DNA of 64,000 nucleotides from NCBI GenBank assembly GCA_003024175.1, contig MDYQ01000133.1, forward strand, positions 16,673-80,672. Direction: 5' to 3'. The notes beneath the pieces are model-generated. The model was not told where the DNA came from and did not search any database. It saw only the letters and a program-made list of their open reading frames with translations. Positions 49,552 to 59,794 of this stretch are shown piece by piece. Origin of the DNA: Planoprotostelium fungivorum. Taxonomy: Eukaryota; Evosea; Variosea; Cavosteliida; Cavosteliaceae. Made by a program: the position numbers and the translations under genes. The first letter of the stretch is position 1, and the number at the start of each line of letters is the position of its first letter.

Positions 49552-50845
49552 TCAGTCCTCTCGTGTATTTGAAGACGCGTCACAGCTTGCCTTCTCTTCT
49601 TTCATTCCCTCCTCCATCTCTTGTTTCCGTCGTGCTTCTGCCTCCAACAGATAGTCCCGCTCCCTCTTATTTAATCCTCTCTGTCTCCTGTTACTGAACC
49701 ACACGTTCACCTGTTGAAAAGTAAGGAGACAGAAATTAAATTTTTCATCAGAGTTCATCGTCTTCGAACATGGTGCATCATGATGATCCTCACTTGTTTG
49801 GCAGAGAACCCTGAACGCTTCGCAAGCTCTTCCTTCTGTGCCTTATCTGGCATTGGATTCTGTGAAAAAGCGCGGATCAAGATGCCATCATCTCCATCTC
49901 CCAAGTCTTTCCTCTATCCTCATCAGATGAACAAGTTCGACACATGCTTCGTGTGACGATATTAGAATGTGTGGTGTTAAGATGTTACATCACCGTGATG
50001 TGTCGTACCTTGGTGAGGTTTCTTGGCATACCCAACTTGTCTCGCAGGCGGTTTGCAGTCATGCTGATCATCTCGGTGGAACCACCTGTCTCCCTCTTGA
50101 TTTTTTCTCTGAGTTCTCGCTTCATCCTCTTTGCATTGTTACTCTCGATCAGCCATTCTTCGATGAGTTTTTCCAATAGATCGACGTTGACTTCTTCTCC
50201 TCCAGAAGTTCGTCGCCTCTTGTGAGCTTTCCCCTCTTGTGTCTCTTCATCATCTGATTCGGAATATTCATCAGAGCCTGATCTGAAAATGGTCAATGAA
50301 ATCGTTGGATGAAAAAGAAAACGCACGCGGACTCGTCGTCTACCGTGATTCTGATACTGTTCGGGTAGTTGTTCGTGTGAATCCCCGAGGGTGTTGTCAT
50401 CCGTATGGGTCGATTCAAGATTGCATCGTCCATCGTGACGTGGTGTGGAGACGAGGCGACTTGCTCAGGAGACGTCGGTTCTAATTGCGAATCGTCAACA
50501 TATAGACGTAGTACACACCAACAACTCACCGTCGTCCGCGGGTGCGCCCCCTGCAGAGAATTCTTCTCTCATTTCAACCATAGAACGAAGATCGTCCGCC
50601 GAACCCTCCACATTGGAATGGACAATCTGTTTATGAGAAGGCGCAGACGGCTCGTACAGAGTCTTTCGTAAAGCTTCCCAATTCGAGAGGCGAGCGTAAG
50701 TGAGCCATTGGACGATCTTCAACTCTTCTGCCTCTCTCACGAGGGGAATGATTTGATCGATGAATCCCGCATCAGAACCCTCTATGGATTGTTGTGTGGT
50801 GATCAGCTCTATCAGCTGACACCTCTTCTCTTGGCCACCGGCCAT
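49552..50845 (-). CDS. Homeobox protein with long helical N-terminal region
   Basis: ATG 50845 starts MAGGQEKRCQLIELITTQQS and a helical region (IIPLVREAEELKIVQWLTYA). Then come a polar linker (EPTSPEQVASSPHHVT), an acidic-basic stretch (DEYSESDDEETQEGKAHKRR) and a helix-rich segment. The homeodomain end is formed by splicing to NPMPDKAQKEELAKRSGF then SAKQVNVWFSNRRQRGLNKR (about 49680-49860), with Trp48, Phe49, Asn51 and Arg53 present. The C-terminus is glutamate-rich and ends with a stop at 49552-49554. The N-terminal half resembles no family I can name. Likely a transcription factor. Confidence 0.8.
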
Positions 50846-51299
50846 TGATGATGTGCGTCACTTTCAATTCCACTCGCTCTCTTTTTCTGACTCGTAACGG
50901 TTTGGAGACCTCAACATCGCTGCTATTAGCAGCACAAATTTTTCACTGGCATGGTGGATGTTGGATGTATAGATCTCTTATCATTTGCGATCTCACTGAA
51001 CTGCTGAATCACTTGTTTCTTCTCATCACAAGAATATTAACTTCTCGTTTTGTCGTCACACGTGTACCAAACTCTAAAGCTCACACATCATGAATGTTAC
51101 AGCTGTAAGAGACGATAATAAAGAAGAGAAGACAAGAGAGAGCTTCTGCTTCTGTGAAGTTTTCAAAGAAATGAAACTTTATCGTTGTCATGAGAAAAAC
51201 TTCTCGGCCCGTAGAGATATCTCACTCCTCACCTGACCCTCATCTTTGAAGGCCAGCACCTCATTTCCTCCTTTCGCATCGTCTTTAAGAGGTAACGTC
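50846..51299. other. Divergent promoter region
   Basis: It lies between the homeobox gene (minus) and V-ATPase subunit d (plus). No coding frame is supported. It probably carries both promoters. Confidence 0.45.
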
Positions 51300-52709
51300 A
51301 TGTCTAAAAAAGTGGGAACACCTGGCTGGCCCGTCTTCTTTAACATCAATGATGGATATGTGGAGGCGCTCGTCAGAGGATTCCGCTCTGGCATCCTGTC
51401 CACGGGAGACTACAACAACCTCACCCAATGCGAGACTTTAGAGGGTGAGCGGAGTCAGCGCTTGTCAAGCCCATCGGTTCACATTCTAATAGATATGAAA
51501 ATGCATCTGGGTACCACTGACTACGGAGATTTCTTGTCTCAGGAGAGCTCACCTATTCACACGACGACCATTGCGGAGCGTTGCACAGACAAGATGGTCA
51601 AGGAGTTCAACCATCTACGTTCTCAGTCTGTGGAGCCACTCTCCACCTTCCTCGACTACATCTCGTGAGTCGATGGACCTCTTTGTCATTCTCATGTTGA
51701 CGTCAGTTACCAATACATGATCGACAACATTGTACTTTTGATCACGGGTACCCTCCACGAGAGAGAACTGTCCGAATTGCTGGACAAGTGCCACCCCCTC
51801 GGTGTTTTCGAATCCATGGCCGTCCTCAGGTTAATTATCTCCTACACATGTTCCATCGTCCAGATACACTCACTCTTCATGGCGTATCATCCATCCCTCT
51901 CTCTCGTCCGTCATATTCGTCTCTGCATCTTCCATTGACTCCATATCCAGCACCGCCCAGAACATGTCCGATCTCTACATCTACCTCGTCGACACACCTC
52001 TCGCACCTTACATCCACGGTGTTCTCTCCGAGGAGGACCTCGACGAGATGAACATTGAAATCATCCGAAACACATTATACAAGGCTTACCTCGAGGACTT
52101 TTACAAGTTCTGCACGGAGCAGCTCGGAGGCGAGACCGGTCGCATCATGAAGGACATCCTGGAGTTTGAGGCCGATCGTCGTGCCATCAACATCACCATC
52201 AATTCTTTTGGAACTGAGTTGACCAAGGACGATAGACAGAAGCTTTACCCCACGTTCGGTCTCTTAAACCCCGAGGGTTTGATTCGTCTGGCTCGTGCGG
52301 ATGATCTCGAGCAGGTCAGACAAGCTATGGAGCCCTACACCGTGCGTATTTTATTCTATTTTATTTTCTCATCCGTCATCACCGACATCATGGTGTTCGT
52401 CCTCTTAACGAAAGATTGACTCCTCCCAGGTCTACCGTGGCATCTTCAGCGACAACGTCGGCCAGGCCGAATCTTCTCTCGAGGACTCTTTTTTCAAGAG
52501 AGAAGTTGCCCTGAACAAGGAAGCCTTTGAGACGCAGTTTGGCTACGGAGTTTTCTACGCCTACATCAAGCTGAAGGAACAAGAGATCAGAAACATCGTT
52601 TGGATCGCAGAGTGTGTTCAGGTGAGGTGGATAGAGGGCCCACGGGAAACTCATGATGTTTGCAGCAAGACCAGAAGCAGAAGATCTCTCAGTACGTTCC
52701 CATCTTTTA
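51300..52709 (+). CDS. V-type ATPase V0 subunit d
   Basis: Subunit d caps the c-ring of the proton-pumping V-ATPase and couples it to the V1 central stalk on endomembranes. Exons from ATG 51300 give [154 protein letters not shown] and NIVWIAECV, ending ISQYVPIF with stop 52707-52709. These are the conserved family blocks in order, about 350 residues, with about six introns; one contains TTTTATTCTATTTTATTTTC. Confidence 0.95.
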
Positions 52710-53149
52710 AAAGGACGAATAAAATAATGGATATATCAGCGTGTCTATATCGTAGCCCCCACTTGTTTGTCATGCAGTTGATGATCTCATGCACATTCCA
52801 GATGGAGCACCTAGTGGGGTGCATCATCATCCAGAGATGATGAGAGAAGACGTTGCTGTGAATCATGATGTCCACAGATGATGTAGAGATTTTGATTCGA
52901 ATAGTTGTTGATCGATGGGGAGCGAAGGTTCACGTGATATCAAATCGTCTACAGAAGATAGGTGTTCACATCACGTTGACATCATCTGATCACGATAGAT
53001 GCTCACGGAAGCGCCACTACACTCACTAACGTTCGTCACGGAGAAGACATTCGAGATCATGATCTGCAGCTGTGGGATCATCGTGAGCGTGCTACCTCTT
53101 TCGCATCGTAACCTTTGAACACAGCTCCATTTCTCGTCTGAGATGGAGA
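52710..53149. other. Intergenic, no gene seen
   Basis: Short frames on both strands lack domains. 3' flank of V-ATPase subunit d and upstream region of the next plus-strand gene. Confidence 0.4.
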
Positions 53150-53789
53150 ATGAATTTGGTTGGTGATCAAATTCAAGTTCCAACCCATCCAACAAAATCG
53201 TACAACAGGGAGCAACGCGTCTCACGAACTGGTTGGACAAACACTTCACCATCATCAATAACTCAGCTCTCTCGTCCATTCGAGGCAAATGGCCCATCTT
53301 CCTGTGGAGGACCGAGAGCTTCATCCACTTCACCCTCTACAAGGACGGATACATCTACCACCTCCATCCTAGCTGCCAGTTTCAGCGGATCAGCTTCCAG
53401 GCTTACAGAGCGGATCCAGCTTTTGAGGGCCATCAGCTTCACGTGGTCTTACTCCCTAAGGATGCCCCCCACAGTCCCTCCAGGTAGGACTGTTGTATAA
53501 ACCGAATACTAAAGCATACAGAGATCGACTTCGCGATGGGAATGTGAAATGGACGAATGAGGTGAACTGTCTGGCCTTCTGTTTGAAGTCTTTGGACGTG
53601 TCACATGACCCAGCACTCATCAACCTCGATCTGTGGAATGGGGTCTTCAATCCGGAAATTTTTGGGGCAATAGTCCTCGGTTTGGCCACTATCGAATTCC
53701 TGGGAGCTATCGTGCGTAAGACTAAAAAGATGAGCACGGTTCTTCTTCCAACATGGTCTTCTGTAATCAACCCGTCTCTTTGTAGATGA
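53150..53789 (+). CDS. Hypothetical protein with one C-terminal membrane helix
   Basis: I do not recognise this family. Frames join as GATRLTNWLDKHFTIINNSA, KWPIFLWRTESFIHFTLY, YIYHLHPSCQFQRISFQAYR and LHVVLLPKDAPHSPSR. An intron (donor TCCAG|GTAGGACTG, acceptor ..CATACAG at about 53520) leads to DRLRDGNVKWTNEVNCLAFC, then LINLDLWNGVF and a helix FGAIVLGLATIEFLGAIV near the C-terminus, stop 53787-53789. Start is uncertain: ATG 53150 followed by an intron (GTTGGTGAT...CAACAG) keeps the frame. Possibly a tail-anchored protein. Confidence 0.5.
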
Positions 53790-53829
53790 TGCCCGATCAT
53801 CGGGTCTTTCGTCCGTGTTATAATTCGTC

Positions 53830-54592
53830 ATGTCGGTCGATCCCAAACTCCTCTTCGCCTTCATCAACGGTGTCTATAAAGGTCACTACGAGAAAGATGC
53901 GGAGATCACATTGGATTTCTTGAAGGAGCAGATCTTCTCGGATGACGATTCGGTCACCATTGAAGGTGAGAGAGTGATAGGTGGATATCTATAGATGTTC
54001 AATGCATGTGACAGTATTGGAAGACCTCAGAGATAGAGTTCTTCGTGTCTTGAAGGAGGCAGCCAAACACGACTGGGATTTACCTAATCTGGAGACATAC
54101 ATTCAAGAGGAGGTGAGTCACAGCTTTTGAAGATGCAGATATGTGAAGGAGAATGCAAATCATCCCATATAACTCATCACTGATGCACGACAGGGATTGC
54201 TAGGAAAGCAAGAGACCGACGCAGTCATTAAATTGTGGAAACTCAGAAAGAACGATGTGTGTCTGTCCAATGTATCTTATCTTACCTCCATCAGATCCAC
54301 GAAGTCGTATACAAGGACAGTCGATACAATAACTCCTTCGAAAAGATCTCATGGAGGATCGATTCGAAAGTCAAGACGAGACATTCGACCCAAGATTACA
54401 ATGAACTGTTCTCCATCGTCGAATTGTTATCGAAAGACACACAAGGGAAAGACAAGGTGAGACTGTTCGACGACTCGAAGGGTGACCTTGAGAAAGGTCA
54501 TGCGTTTCGAGATGAATCGAGAAGAGCTGTCTGGCATCGTGTCACAGATCGAACAGATAGAAGCCCATTTGAACAGTTTTACGGGACAATAA
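53830..54592 (+). CDS. COMM-domain protein (COMMD family)
   Basis: COMMD proteins assemble into the Commander complex that recycles membrane proteins from endosomes. ATG 53830 starts MSVDPKLLFAFINGVYKGHY, an all-helical N-terminal part (LDFLKEQIFSDDDSVTIEVL, HDWDLPNLETYIQEEGLLGK, TDAVIKLWKLRKND). The C-terminal COMM domain has EKISWRIDSKVKTRHST, ELFSIVELLSKDTQGKDK and, after an intron with donor GTGAGACTG, VMRFEMNREELSGIVSQIEQ then IEAHLNSFTGQ and stop 54590-54592. The tryptophan and the EM..EL core of the COMM domain are present. Four or five introns. Which paralogue it is cannot be told. Confidence 0.85.
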
Positions 54593-55390
54593 AGAACATG
54601 ACACATCGTCTCGTACATGATCGATGCGTGATACATGGCATGCCGACAACAGACGCACAAGATGATATCACCCTCCAATGTCCTCTGAATCGCCACGCTG
54701 ATCTCTCAGATCGATTTACGAAGGTCAGATAGTTTCGCATCCACATCGACGTCATGTTTGGTTTCATCAAGAGGTTTTGGACCGGGATGCATACACAGAA
54801 TGAATCCTGGTTTGTACTAAGAGAAACCCAAGGCATTGACGAGGTGAACCACGGTGAGTAATGGACCTTCCACGAGAGAGACAGACAATTCTGTAATACG
54901 ATCAGGTATGCTTACGATGATGTGAGGTTGGGTGATTGAGTGGGAGTGCATCGCGGTTAAGAGCGTGCACCATGTCTACAGCGTCTTCCCTTCTCTGTCT
55001 CCGTCCCATTGGTCAAAGAGGGTTCTAATGGAGCACTTTTCGCTGAGATCCGCGAGATAAACAGCTCCTTTCAATTTCTCCTTCCTTTCTGCTTGTGGTC
55101 AGAGACATCATCACAATGGGGCTGGATCGCGACATCACATCGTTTAACCGTCTATGACGACGCTTTGTACAAGTACACTACAAAGACATTCACGACCCTG
55201 CCAACAGAATCGTAAAACTGACCCAGGAGTACGAGTGTGTCTGGTGGGCCTTGGTTTCATTAATAATATCTATAAAAAAAGGTCTGACCGAACACAAGAG
55301 CGACGAGAGAAAAAAAAAGTCTTATTGACATACCTCACATCAGAGGCACGGGGGGTGCTAAGTCACCTGATCGTCTAAAGACCTCGCCTC
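54593..55390. other. Unassigned region with coding-like stretches on both strands
   Basis: On the plus strand a stretch near 55160-55260 reads FVQVHYKDIHDPANRIVKLT followed by QEYECVWWALV, and another (55009-55215) reads PLVKEGSNGALFAEIREINS. On the minus strand there is KGAVYLADLSEKCSIRTLFD (about 55070-55010) and YKPGFILCMHPGPKPLDETK (about 54820-54760). No strand yields a complete spliced gene that I can support. Either a small multi-exon gene or a decayed one is likely here. Confidence 0.35.
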
Positions 55391-58246
55391 ATGGAAGGTC
55401 AATCGAACGATTATCCATATCGTATCTCCGAAAATTCTTACAATGCAAACGCTTTACCCTCTCTGTCTCAGATGGGATATCACAACATCAATCACTCGCG
55501 GATGTTATCCGCAGCCATTCAGACAACACCTTCACCCAAAGACATGGATGTTATGACTATCGCAACATCCACGGAAGCATTTCGCAACGCTCAAGAGGTT
55601 CCATCTTCTCAGACAACAGTGTCAGGTTGTCAGATTTACTTCATTTTCAACGATTGCAAGTTCGACGAGCCCTCCCATCCCAACAAGATACACATTGCAA
55701 AGAGGACGCCGACGGTGAAGGATTTTGCCTCCCTTTTGAAGACAGTCTTTCACATCACAGCACCTATGGGCTTCTCCTGGGTGTCCACAAACGAGAATGA
55801 CACAAACACTTTCGAAGAGACCGAACAGAGTTCTATAGCGATCCCAGTCAATTCGAGATCTGCAATCATCTACATCAAAACTCTTCCACAAGGTGGGGAC
55901 CCATTTGAAAAATGATCGACATTGACCATCGACAGCTGCCATTTCTATCCAACGCGAAACCTTTGATAATAACAGTACCGTTCAATCGCAAGAAGAAGAA
56001 GAACACAGCGAGCCATCACCGACAGCGGCGTCACCCTCTCTCGCCAACATCGTTCCATCAGAGGTCATCCTCTTTCCATCCCATGCATCACCTCGATCCA
56101 CCTCTTCACCTCTCCATCATCTCATTTACTCTTCATCACCCCACACTCCCGCACCCTCATTCCACATCACATTGCATCGCATGCTGATCCCATCACAGAT
56201 CTCAGAGCTACTGCGCTCTCTACCTCTTCCCCTGGACGTCATCCAGTTGATAGAGAGTAAACCACTGGACAGAGAGTCGTTGAGAGAGATCAACGATCAG
56301 TCGCTGAAACAATACGGAGTCAACAATTTAGAATGTAGGGCGGCTCTACTGCAGGCCATACAACAATTTAAATACAAGAGGGGAACGAAGAGAGGATTAG
56401 ACGCGAAGGAGTCCGTGATAGAGTCTCCGCAGAGTGAGTTACATTTAAGACATCACTCGACCTCTCTGACGTTGTTGTCTCCACGTGTGATCCATTCTCC
56501 ACTCTTTCAAATTTCGACCGAAAGATATTCGATCTACATCTCTTTCGAATGTTTTCAAGAGAAAAATATTTCTTTCGAAAATCTTCTCTCTTTTCATACA
56601 AAAATGCATGTGTCTAGAAAAAGTGAGGGACCCATTTTAACATTCGACCAGAGAGAAAGAAAAAGATCAACCAGTACAAATTCAAAGACCTGGACATCCT
56701 AATCAATTCTCCCAATATTCCAATATCCGTGGGACACGTCATCTGTTGTAGAGAGAGCCCTGGCTGCTACGGTGTCATCGTGTACAAGGGTGAAAAGCAC
56801 TGTATCGAGTACGAAATACCACAGGACAAGGGAGAGCTGGGAGGCGCGGGGAGGAAGAGACTGGCGACACTGTCGAGGTTCTATAAGGTGAGGACGTCAT
56901 GATCATGATCGTCGCATCACCATCGCTCACCATCACGATCTTCATCCAGAACTCATCACGATCACGATGATCGATCACCATCACACATGATTCATCACAC
57001 ACATCATCATGATATCAGGTCACCATCCCTCTTTCATCATGGTCCCCACGATCATCCTCCTTTCATCATCATCATCACCATCACCATCTCCTTCATCATG
57101 GACCGTCATTATCATCACCAACACCATCTCCTTCATCATGGACCGACATCACCATCGATCGACATCACCATCACCATCACCATCGATCGACATCACCCTC
57201 ATCATCATCCATTGACATCATCATCATCCATTGACATCATCATCAGGAAGTCACGGGCAACAGCCTCCTCGAAAAAGGAGACAGCTGGAACAACATCGTA
57301 TTCTTCAACCACTCAGCCTACCGCTCCGCCTACCCCGACGACGACATCACTGACGTCTTATCTCTACCTCCGAAATATCTCACCACCCTTGAGGACATCA
57401 GGAAGAGCGTCAAGGGTCCGAAGAAGGCCGTCTCGGCCTTCCTCTACTTCTGCAACGAACACAGGAACATCACGACGTCTACAAACAGCCCGGACTTTCC
57501 AAAGGTGGTGGGAGAGATGTGGAGGGGCCTGTCAGAGGAGAGTAAGAGGGTGGGTGTCGTTGTCATGGAGGGGGCTGATGGTGGTAGAAATACAGGATCA
57601 TGGAAGCGCAAGATAAGATCAGGTTCCAGCAGGAGAAGGTGAGATTTAGATGTTTCTTCACGTGTTGATGTTTGTCTCTGTTTCGTGGTTTACATCATCA
57701 ACTTTTCATCGATGACATTTCTCTTCATCTTTTTTTCATACTTTTGTCATTCTGACTTCCAAATTTACATTTTAAACCTTTTCATCGATGAAAGATTCTC
57801 CATGTTTCTTTAAATTATTTTATTATCTTTTATTTCTTTTCATTCGATTGAAACAATCGTAGGCTTTATGGGAGTCCGGACTCTCCGTTCCAGAGTCTGC
57901 GGTGGACCTCAAATCTGCGAATGCGAACGAGCTACCCATACAACCAGACTCACCCGACAGACTACCACCACTGACGACTCTACCGATCACGAGCAACGCC
58001 GTTTTTTCCCGCGCAAATCAAGATTTGAATCGCATGGACTACGGCCGCATATCAGAGGTGATTTGTTATATGGATTTATTTCATTTTATTCTATCCGATG
58101 ACTGATGAAGGGAGTAGATGACTTATGGGTACCTACCTTACAGCCAAGAGGGACAGTCACCCTCTCATCTGCATCAGCAGCAGCAGCAACCTTATCTGAG
58201 ACATCACATGATGAGCTCATCATCACAAGATGCAAATCTCTACTGA
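55391..58246 (+). CDS. SAM-like and HMG-box protein
   Basis: ATG 55391 starts a polar N-terminus, then a beta-grasp-like segment (CQIYFIFNDCKFDEPSHPNK, VKDFASLLKTVFHIT, ending SAIIYIKTLPQ) that could be DIX- or ubiquitin-like; this is a guess. An intron-rich middle encodes a SAM-like helical domain (ISELLRSLPLPLDVIQLIES, QSLKQYGVNNLECRAALLQA; about 56205-56380). Then come ISVGHVICCRESPGCYGVIV and GEKHCIEYEIPQD. The HMG box is KGPKKAVSAFLYFCNEHRN, SPDFPKVVGEMWRGLSEES, KRKYRIMEAQDKIRFQQEK (about 57410-57640), with the signature P/K, F, W and aromatic residues. A glutamine-rich tail (SHLHQQQQQPYLRHH) ends at 58246. Likely a chromatin or transcription regulator. Confidence 0.75.
56885..57245. repeat. 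ATC/CATCAC-rich low-complexity intron
   Basis: About 360 nt of imperfect trinucleotide and hexanucleotide repeats (CATCATCATCACCATCACC, TCCTTCATCATGGACCG twice, CATCGATCGACATCACC twice) fill one intron of the HMG-box gene. This is by far its longest intron. Confidence 0.85.
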
Positions 58247-58691
58247 TAAATATTTTTGTGTAACCTCGTATACCACACATCACCCGGGGACGTCTCCATT
58301 TCTCCTCCTTCACGTCATCTTACCGCGTCTCTACGGTAACAATACGTGAAGCTACGACCTTTCGAAGCAAGAAACTCCGGCTCTGTAGCAACTCCACGGT
58401 CAGCTCTTCGCTCGAATATCTAAAGCATCGACCTCACCCAACGGTGTGGCTTCCAAAGCGAGAAAAGAAGAAGAAACACGAACGTTATTAATACGATTCA
58501 GAAGAAGGAAGGACCTTTAGATTGCATCTAAACTCCGTGGAGTTATGAAGCTGAACACCACTGAAGCTTTATTTCTGATTGACAGAGCGCATTTTCAACG
58601 CGTGACCGATTTTCACTGGATTCTCTGCAACAGATCTCCATCCAGGACCGGTTAGCTTTATCAGAGTAGAATAGAACCCGAGTCCTGCGAG
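58247..58691. other. Intergenic upstream of the rhodopsin-like gene
   Basis: No coding frame is supported. The 3' flank of the HMG-box gene and the likely promoter of the 7TM gene. Confidence 0.45.
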
Positions 58692-59602
58692 ATGTACGCA
58701 TCGGTCATCATCTTGCTGATCACCTACGGGATAGAGCTCCTGTTCGGTGTATTCCTCATCGCTTTAGCTTATTGGTCGGACATCAGTGAAGAAGGAAAAG
58801 ACAAGGCAAGGTTGCAGCTTCTACTCACTGGAGTTTCAGACATCTTCTCAGCCATTCTCATGTTCGTGAAGGTGATGGATTCTGAGATGCATTCCATCAT
58901 CGGATGCTGATAAGATCAGGCCAGACAGGTTTATTCGGGTGACAATTCAGCGGAACTACTCTACTTGCAGTGGGGAGTTTGTACACCTCTGATGATCATC
59001 GTTCTCTGTGTCTTGTGTCACCTTCCTTGGGAGACGACTGTAACGCTAGCTTTATTGGATGCCGTGATGATCTTGTGAGAATCACCATCGGATCATAGAT
59101 CTAACGCTCGATAGCTGTGGATATCTCGGATCGGTCACTCCCGAAGCACCTTGGAAATTCACCTACTTTGCGATGGGATCTGTGATCTTTGTCTCTTTAT
59201 GGTCTGTGATGTTGTGGGGGGTGTGTAGATCTTCTTTCCACACCGGCTGCTTTCAATTGACACCTGACGCAGAGATTCATCGCGAATAGAAAGGGTCTGA
59301 CGACGTCAACTGAGAGCTCTTTATCTTTGAAGCTCATCATCTTGACCATCGGCTCGTGGGCCTTCTATCCTCTCTTCTGGTTGATCGAGGAGCTGCAATT
59401 CATCTCGGACACCTACACTTTAGACATCATCCATTCGGCGTTGTCCATCTGTGCCAAGATCATCTTCAGTCTGGTGCTGGCTTGGTACCGCTCAGCTGTG
59501 GGGCAAGCTTACGGGCCACTATCTTATCTGTTCAAAGTGCTGTACCACAACAGAGCGTACAGCTCGAAAGTCACCCCCATGGACATCCCTCTCACGAGTT
59601 GA
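58692..59602 (+). CDS. Type-1 (microbial) rhodopsin-like 7TM protein with altered proton pathway
   Basis: Three clean introns (about 58873-58929, 59077-59114, 59220-59272) give 253 residues with seven hydrophobic helices, the usual microbial rhodopsin size. Helix C reads LYLQWGVCTPLMIIV (residues 71-85): Trp75 and Thr79-Pro80 match bacteriorhodopsin W86 and T90-P91. Helix D has LLDAVMIFCGYLG (D115-like Asp104). Helix F has GSWAFYPLFWLIEE (Trp173, Tyr176, Pro177, Trp180 match W182, Y185, P186, W189). Helix G has HSALSICAKIIFS with Lys206 at the retinal Schiff-base position. Unusual: the proton acceptor D85 is Gln74, the donor D96 is Val, R82 is Leu71 and the second counterion D212 is Ser202. 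It should still bind retinal but is unlikely to pump protons; a sensor, channel or retinal-binding role is possible. Stop 59600-59602. Confidence 0.75.
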
Positions 59603-59794
59603 TAAATGTATTTATTGAACGGATCAGTCATCTCACAAGTAACATGAGAGTGCCTTCTATATGTGCAGATGCTGGAAGTGAATTCGCAAGCAAGCACACG
59701 ATGTGGAGTACGACATCAACCGGGTCGGGCGATCATTTCGATCATGATCGACATTCAAAAATTTCGAACTCTTTATGGTACAACTCGAACAATT

